Shown here: one piece after another, positions 60,357 through 64,000 of the stretch
Layout: each line of letters begins with the position of its first letter
Numbering within the stretch: position 1 is the first letter of the stretch
NCBI RefSeq assembly: GCF_015832195.1
Contig: NC_052021.1
Coordinates: 2,666,001-2,730,000 of the forward strand
Length of the DNA stretch: 64,000 bases
Reading direction: 5' to 3'
Source of the DNA: Motacilla alba alba
Taxonomy: Eukaryota > Chordata > Aves > Passeriformes > Motacillidae
The notes under the pieces: generated by a model
What the model was told of the DNA's origin: nothing
Seen by the model: the letters and a program-made list of their open reading frames with translations, nothing else
Database searches by the model: none
Program-made: the position numbers and the translations under genes

Positions 60357-60497
60357 TCAGTGGTGGCTGGGAGAGCCGTTCATGTGCTTTTCACTGCTGA
60401 GAACATCCGTGCTGTAGAGGCCATCCAGGTAGGCCTGGGAAATCTCTGCCACCAGGCTCCTGTCTGGGACGGACTGCGCCATTCCGTAGATGGCTCC
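60357..60497 (-). CDS. SGPL1: SGPL1 last coding exon and stop
   Basis: 141 bp including TGA, from [14 protein letters not shown] to the MNGSPSHH end. Acceptor CTGCCCAG. The GAIYGMAQ start and MNGSP tail are diagnostic of SGPL1. Confidence 0.97.
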   Translation of the reverse strand, partial: GAIYGMAQSVPDRSLVAEISQAYLDGLYSTDVLSSEKHMNGSPSHH

Positions 60498-63400
60498 CTG
60501 GGCAGAGAAGAGAGGCTGTTACACAGGAGAAACACCCTCAGCCCAAACACCCCCTCACTGCGTGCTGGCCTCCTCACCATGCCCGTGGTCTTGGCGTTGA
60601 GGTCCTTCATGATGTCCTGGATGCTGTCCCTGACATCCTTCAGGAACTGCTCAGCAACGCCGGGCTTGGTGTGCAGCTGCGTGATGCAGAGATGGATGCT
60701 GGGCAGGCAGGGCAGAGGGCAGACAGACATTAACCACCTCCAGCACACACAGCTCCAGGTTTTCTGAGCCCCCAACAGCAGCTGAGCCCTTCTGCGGCCA
60801 GTGATAACTGTGTATCTCCTTGAAACAGCATTCCCACTAAGGGTAATCCCTGCAAAATGCTTGCTAGAACCAGCTCCTTCTTCCTTCCTTCCTGACTTCA
60901 CAATTGGGTTAAAGTTTCTCACCTCATTCCAGGTACCTCTGGTGAGAAAAATGCAGCTGCCTGAGCACAGGGACCCCTGCCAACATCTCCCTCTCCTTCC
61001 TCTGCAGCTTCTAGGCCATCACCAGAAGGAAGCACCCACCTCTGAGCTACCACCTCAGGCTCCCTGGACTTTGCTTCACATGGCCACTCACAATTTTTTT
61101 CAGTGCAGCTGCATCTGGGAGCGCTGGCCCCTTTTGCCCACAAAAGCCCAATTTCCCACTGAAGGAAAGTCTCTGACAGAGATTAATTTTACATTGAAAG
61201 TGATCAGCCATTCACTGTTGTTTTAATTTCCTTCATCTTCAGCGGGCAGGAGGAAGACAGTAAAAATAAATCAATCAATCTATGAACCCTCAGTTAACTA
61301 AACATGAGATAGAGCCTTGGTTATTTATATTTCTCTGCTTGTATTAGATAGAGGTAAATGGAAAGTCCTCTGCCAGGCTCATTAAAATTACTATTACTTT
61401 ATCTTCACTGCTGTATAATGGCAATTACAAAAGTGATTTCTGCTCTGCAGAGGAAAATTGTACATACAATTTATCAGCTATGGACAACAGTACTCAGCAA
61501 ATCACGAGAGCTGCACGGACTGAAGTTGACCATCTTGCTAAATGCATCACTCCCTGGTCTCCACACACACACTCACCTTGGTGGGAACTGTAGGACATTC
61601 AAGTTCCATCCTTTTGCAGCTAAAAAATTAGATAATCGATAGATGTCAAAAGTGTCCGAGCCAATGGACAGGACAGACACCTCTGGCTTCCCAAAAATGA
61701 AGATGCTGTCAATTTTTCTCAACCTTGAAAAGAAGGAGGAGAAAAGAAATGACTGATCAATGTTACAGGGTTCAGACAGTCTGTCCACCCAGCTGGAGCC
61801 TTAAAGGAAAAGCTACAGGAGGGAACAGATGGCAGCACATTCCCACCCAAAAATCATGCACCCAGCCCGGGCCATTGGGACTTGCCAGAGGACCTGGCTC
61901 ATTACATACCCTGAAGTAAAGTAAATTCAGGAAAAAAATTGAAAAGAGAGAAGACAGAAAAGCAAGGGATGGAAAATCAGCTTCTCTTACATAGCCACCC
62001 AAGCACCCCAACAAGGAAGAGCACAACCCTTCTTCTGTCCTCCCTCCAGACTCCCCCTCAGCCACGGCTGAGACAGAAGGAATTCTCAAAGCCAAGCTGA
62101 ATGAAGGTGCCTGCACCCCTCCCATCTGTGTCCCTCAGCTCTGTGGGCACAAACAAATGTTCTCCCAGAACTGCCCAGCAGGTGCCAGGGAAGAACAAAC
62201 CAAAAGCAGTTTGGGAGGAGGAGCCCAGCAGCATCCAAACCCTGAGGCACCCACGTACTCTGACTCCAGGAAACGAGCTGTTGTAATGATCCTCTTGGTA
62301 GCCTCAACGTAGCCCGACTCTCCGATGTGCAGCAGGGTTGCCCAACATGCAGCTATGATCCCACCAGGCCTGGAGCCTGCCACGGAGGGGGAGGCATAAA
62401 TTCCCCCTTGCCAGTCAGGGGCTATGAAGAACTGGTACTTCCTGTACTCCTTGTCACTGTAGAGCACCACCGAGGAGCCCTTGGGAGCGTAGCCATACTG
62501 CAAGGGGCACAGAAAGGGTCAGAAAGCAGCAAGAGGGCACAGGAATGCATCCAGGTCCTCAGCAAGATCCCATCTGCTGATCTGCTAGAGAGCAGAAGGC
62601 TTGGGACAGGCTGGAGCCATGGGCAGAGGTTCAGCAAGGCAAAGTGCAAGGTGCTGCCCTTGGGTCACAGCAACCCCCTGCAGCTCCAGGCTGGAGCAGA
62701 GGGGCTGGAAAGCTGGAAAGGGCCTTGGGGTGCTGGTGACAGTGGCTGTACATGAGCCACCATGTGGCAGTGGCACCTGGCCTGGATCAGGAATAGTGTG
62801 ACCAGCAGCACCAGGGCAGGGATTGTCCCTCTGTGCTGGGAAACCCTTGAGGGCTGTGTCCAGTTCTGGTCCTCTGGCCAGAGAGCCCTGGAGGGACTGG
62901 AGTGTGTCCAGGGAAGGGAACGGAGCTGAGGAAGGGGCTGGAGCCCCAGGAGCAGCTGAGGGAGCTGGGAAAGGGCCTGGAGAAAAGGAGGCTCAGGGGG
63001 GACCTTGTGGCTCTGCACAACTCCTGACAGGAGGGGACAGCCAGGGGGGTCAGGTTCTGCTCAGAGAAAACAAGTGACAGGACAAGAGGACACAGCTTCA
63101 AGTTGTGCCAGGGGAGGTTAAGGTTGGAAATCAGGAGAAAATTCTTTGTGGAAGGGGAAGAAGGGGCTGCCCAGGAAGGTGGTGGAGTCTCCCTGCCTGG
63201 AGGTGTTCATGGAATGACTGGATGTGGCACTCAGTGCTCTGCTCTGGTTGATAAGGTGGGGACTGCTCAAGGTTGGACTCAGTCCTGGAGGTCTTTCCCA
63301 GCCTGAGGGGTTCTGCACTTTGGCACATTGCACAAAGCACACGAACAGAGCAGCCCTACCCCTGCACCCCAGTGCTCCTCCACACAGTAGGGAAGAAATG

Positions 63401-63619
63401 CCTGAAGGCCAGGATGGCAACAGGAATGACAGCCCAAAAATGAGAGCCCTGGAAGACTCTTCTCCTTACCTTGTGGGTGTCAGCAGAAATGCTGGTCACA
63501 CCTTCCACACGGAAGTCAAAGGGACGCTTTAGGGGGAACCCTGCCTTGTCCATGAAAGCAATAAGGAATCCACCCAGGCAGGCATCCACATGGAGGGGGA
63601 TTTTGTACTTCACTGCAAG
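60357..63619 (-). CDS. SGPL1: SGPL1, sphingosine-1-phosphate lyase, C-terminal 265 residues (5' part outside window)
   Basis: Known role: a PLP-dependent ER-membrane lyase that cleaves sphingosine-1-phosphate to hexadecenal and phosphoethanolamine, the final step of sphingolipid degradation. Seen: five - strand exons (63619-63470, 62497-62259, 61723-61577, 60698-60578, 60497-60357) join in frame to 265 residues, matching human positions 304-568. The Schiff-base lysine (human Lys353) closes ...SISADTHK at the end of the first visible exon. Next come YGYAPKGSS, then WQGGIYASP and AGSRPGG of the PLP-fold active site. The C-terminus ends MNGSPSHH before TGA, close to the mammalian MNGSP tail. All splice sites are GT-AG and phases are consistent. 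The N-terminal transmembrane segment and remaining exons lie beyond the right edge. It is convergent with PCBD1. No disruption is seen. Confidence 0.96.
60578..60698 (-). CDS. SGPL1: SGPL1 exon (second from last)
   Basis: 121 bp. It completes Ser, then reads [13 protein letters not shown] to DLNAKTTGM. Acceptor TGCCCAG; donor GTGAGG. Only 80 bp of intron separate it from the last exon. Confidence 0.96.
61577..61723 (-). CDS. SGPL1: SGPL1 exon (third from last)
   Basis: 147 bp. It completes the split Glu codon, then reads [17 protein letters not shown] to LNVLQFPP and ends with two bases of a split Ser codon. Acceptor TTTTCAAG; donor GTGAGT. Confidence 0.96.
62259..62497 (-). CDS. SGPL1: SGPL1 exon (fourth from last)
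   Basis: 239 bp starting [15 protein letters not shown] and ending ARFLES plus two bases of a split Glu codon. It includes the [18 protein letters not shown] segment. Acceptor CCTTGCAG; donor GTACGT. The intron 5' of it (62498-63469) contains a long CR1 fragment. Confidence 0.97.
62556..63316 (+). mobile_element. Longest CR1 LINE fragment (~760 bp), in an SGPL1 intron
   Basis: Includes upstream CR1 blocks (TTGGGTCACAGCAACCCCCT, CTGTGTCCAGTTCTGGTCCT, GGAGAAAAGGAGGCTCAGG) plus the 3' UTR, ending at GAGGGGTTCTGC. Antisense to SGPL1. The open frames here are broken remnants. Confidence 0.9.
63470..63619 (-). CDS. SGPL1: SGPL1 exon with PLP lysine (fifth from last coding exon)
   Basis: 150 bp, 50 codons, from [17 protein letters not shown] to SISADTHK. 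The HVDAC segment is the PLP-contacting region of this aminotransferase-fold family, and the terminal Lys is the Schiff-base residue. Acceptor ACACAG above 63619; donor GTAAGG below 63470. Confidence 0.97.
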
Positions 63620-64000
63620 CTGTGTGTGAACGAGAGATCAAAATGATGTGGCTGGAGCACCCAAACTCCAGTCACCAAAACGTATTTGGCATTTCACAGT
63701 TAAACGTTCGCTGAACCCTTTGAGAACATCACACCACTCTCAAGTTGTGGAGGACGGGAGATGTGGAAGGGCTGACTGTTTGTGGGATGCCTTTTCCTGC
63801 CTTCCACACACGGGAAAAACAACGTGGCATTTTGGTAGCTTGCTGTGTTTGCAAAAGGAATGTGACAACATTGTCTGAAAGGAGTATCCACAATAAAATA
63901 AAAGGGTGTGAGCCAAATGAACAGAAGGTCAGAGGCCCTGGCTGGTCACATGCAAAATAAATAACTTGAGCACAGAGAGGAAAGAAATCTAGAGGTGTGT

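Overview
The window reads as a stretch of bird nuclear genome, most likely a songbird (passerine). Evidence: two intron-split vertebrate genes, at least nineteen truncated CR1 LINE fragments (the dominant avian non-LTR retroposon), and solo LTRs of four types that resemble endogenous-retrovirus LTR families I know from passerine genomes. Species and LTR family names are from memory; no search was run. There is no prokaryotic gene organisation, and nearly all long open frames are chance or repeat-driven.

Layout. About 1-51.4 kb is gene-poor intergenic DNA in which I recognise no protein-coding gene. It holds a 1-kb (GGAT)n tract (4.0-5.1 kb), a 75-bp minisatellite (8.06-8.44 kb), an extreme AT-rich pentanucleotide region with inverted-repeat structure (26.6-27.5 kb), CR1 fragments on both strands, and solo LTRs at about 16.0, 32.8, 37.2, 45.0 and 50.8 kb. 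The LTRs at 45.0 and 50.8 kb are the same family in opposite orientation. CpG-dense patches occur at about 27.6-28.0 and 50.0-50.4 kb. In mammals PCBD1 is flanked by SGPL1 on one side and, across a long gap, by UNC5B on the other, so this desert is probably the PCBD1-UNC5B interval (inference).

From 51.4 kb the genes begin. PCBD1 (pterin-4a-carbinolamine dehydratase / DCoH) lies on the + strand. It has a CpG-island promoter and four coding exons (the first coding only Met) and encodes a complete 104-residue protein. Convergent to it on the - strand are the last five coding exons of SGPL1 (sphingosine-1-phosphate lyase), including the PLP-binding lysine; its 5' part runs off the right edge. 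The candidate poly(A) signals of the two genes are under 1 kb apart.

The two genes act in unrelated pathways: tetrahydrobiopterin recycling with HNF1 dimerisation, and sphingolipid breakdown in the ER. Their tail-to-tail order matches the mammalian arrangement. I found no convincing new biological system. The most interesting signals are the retroelement architecture around the PCBD1 promoter, a pair of CR1 copies that share non-CR1 3' flank, the AT-rich palindrome-like region, and two orphan CpG-dense patches.
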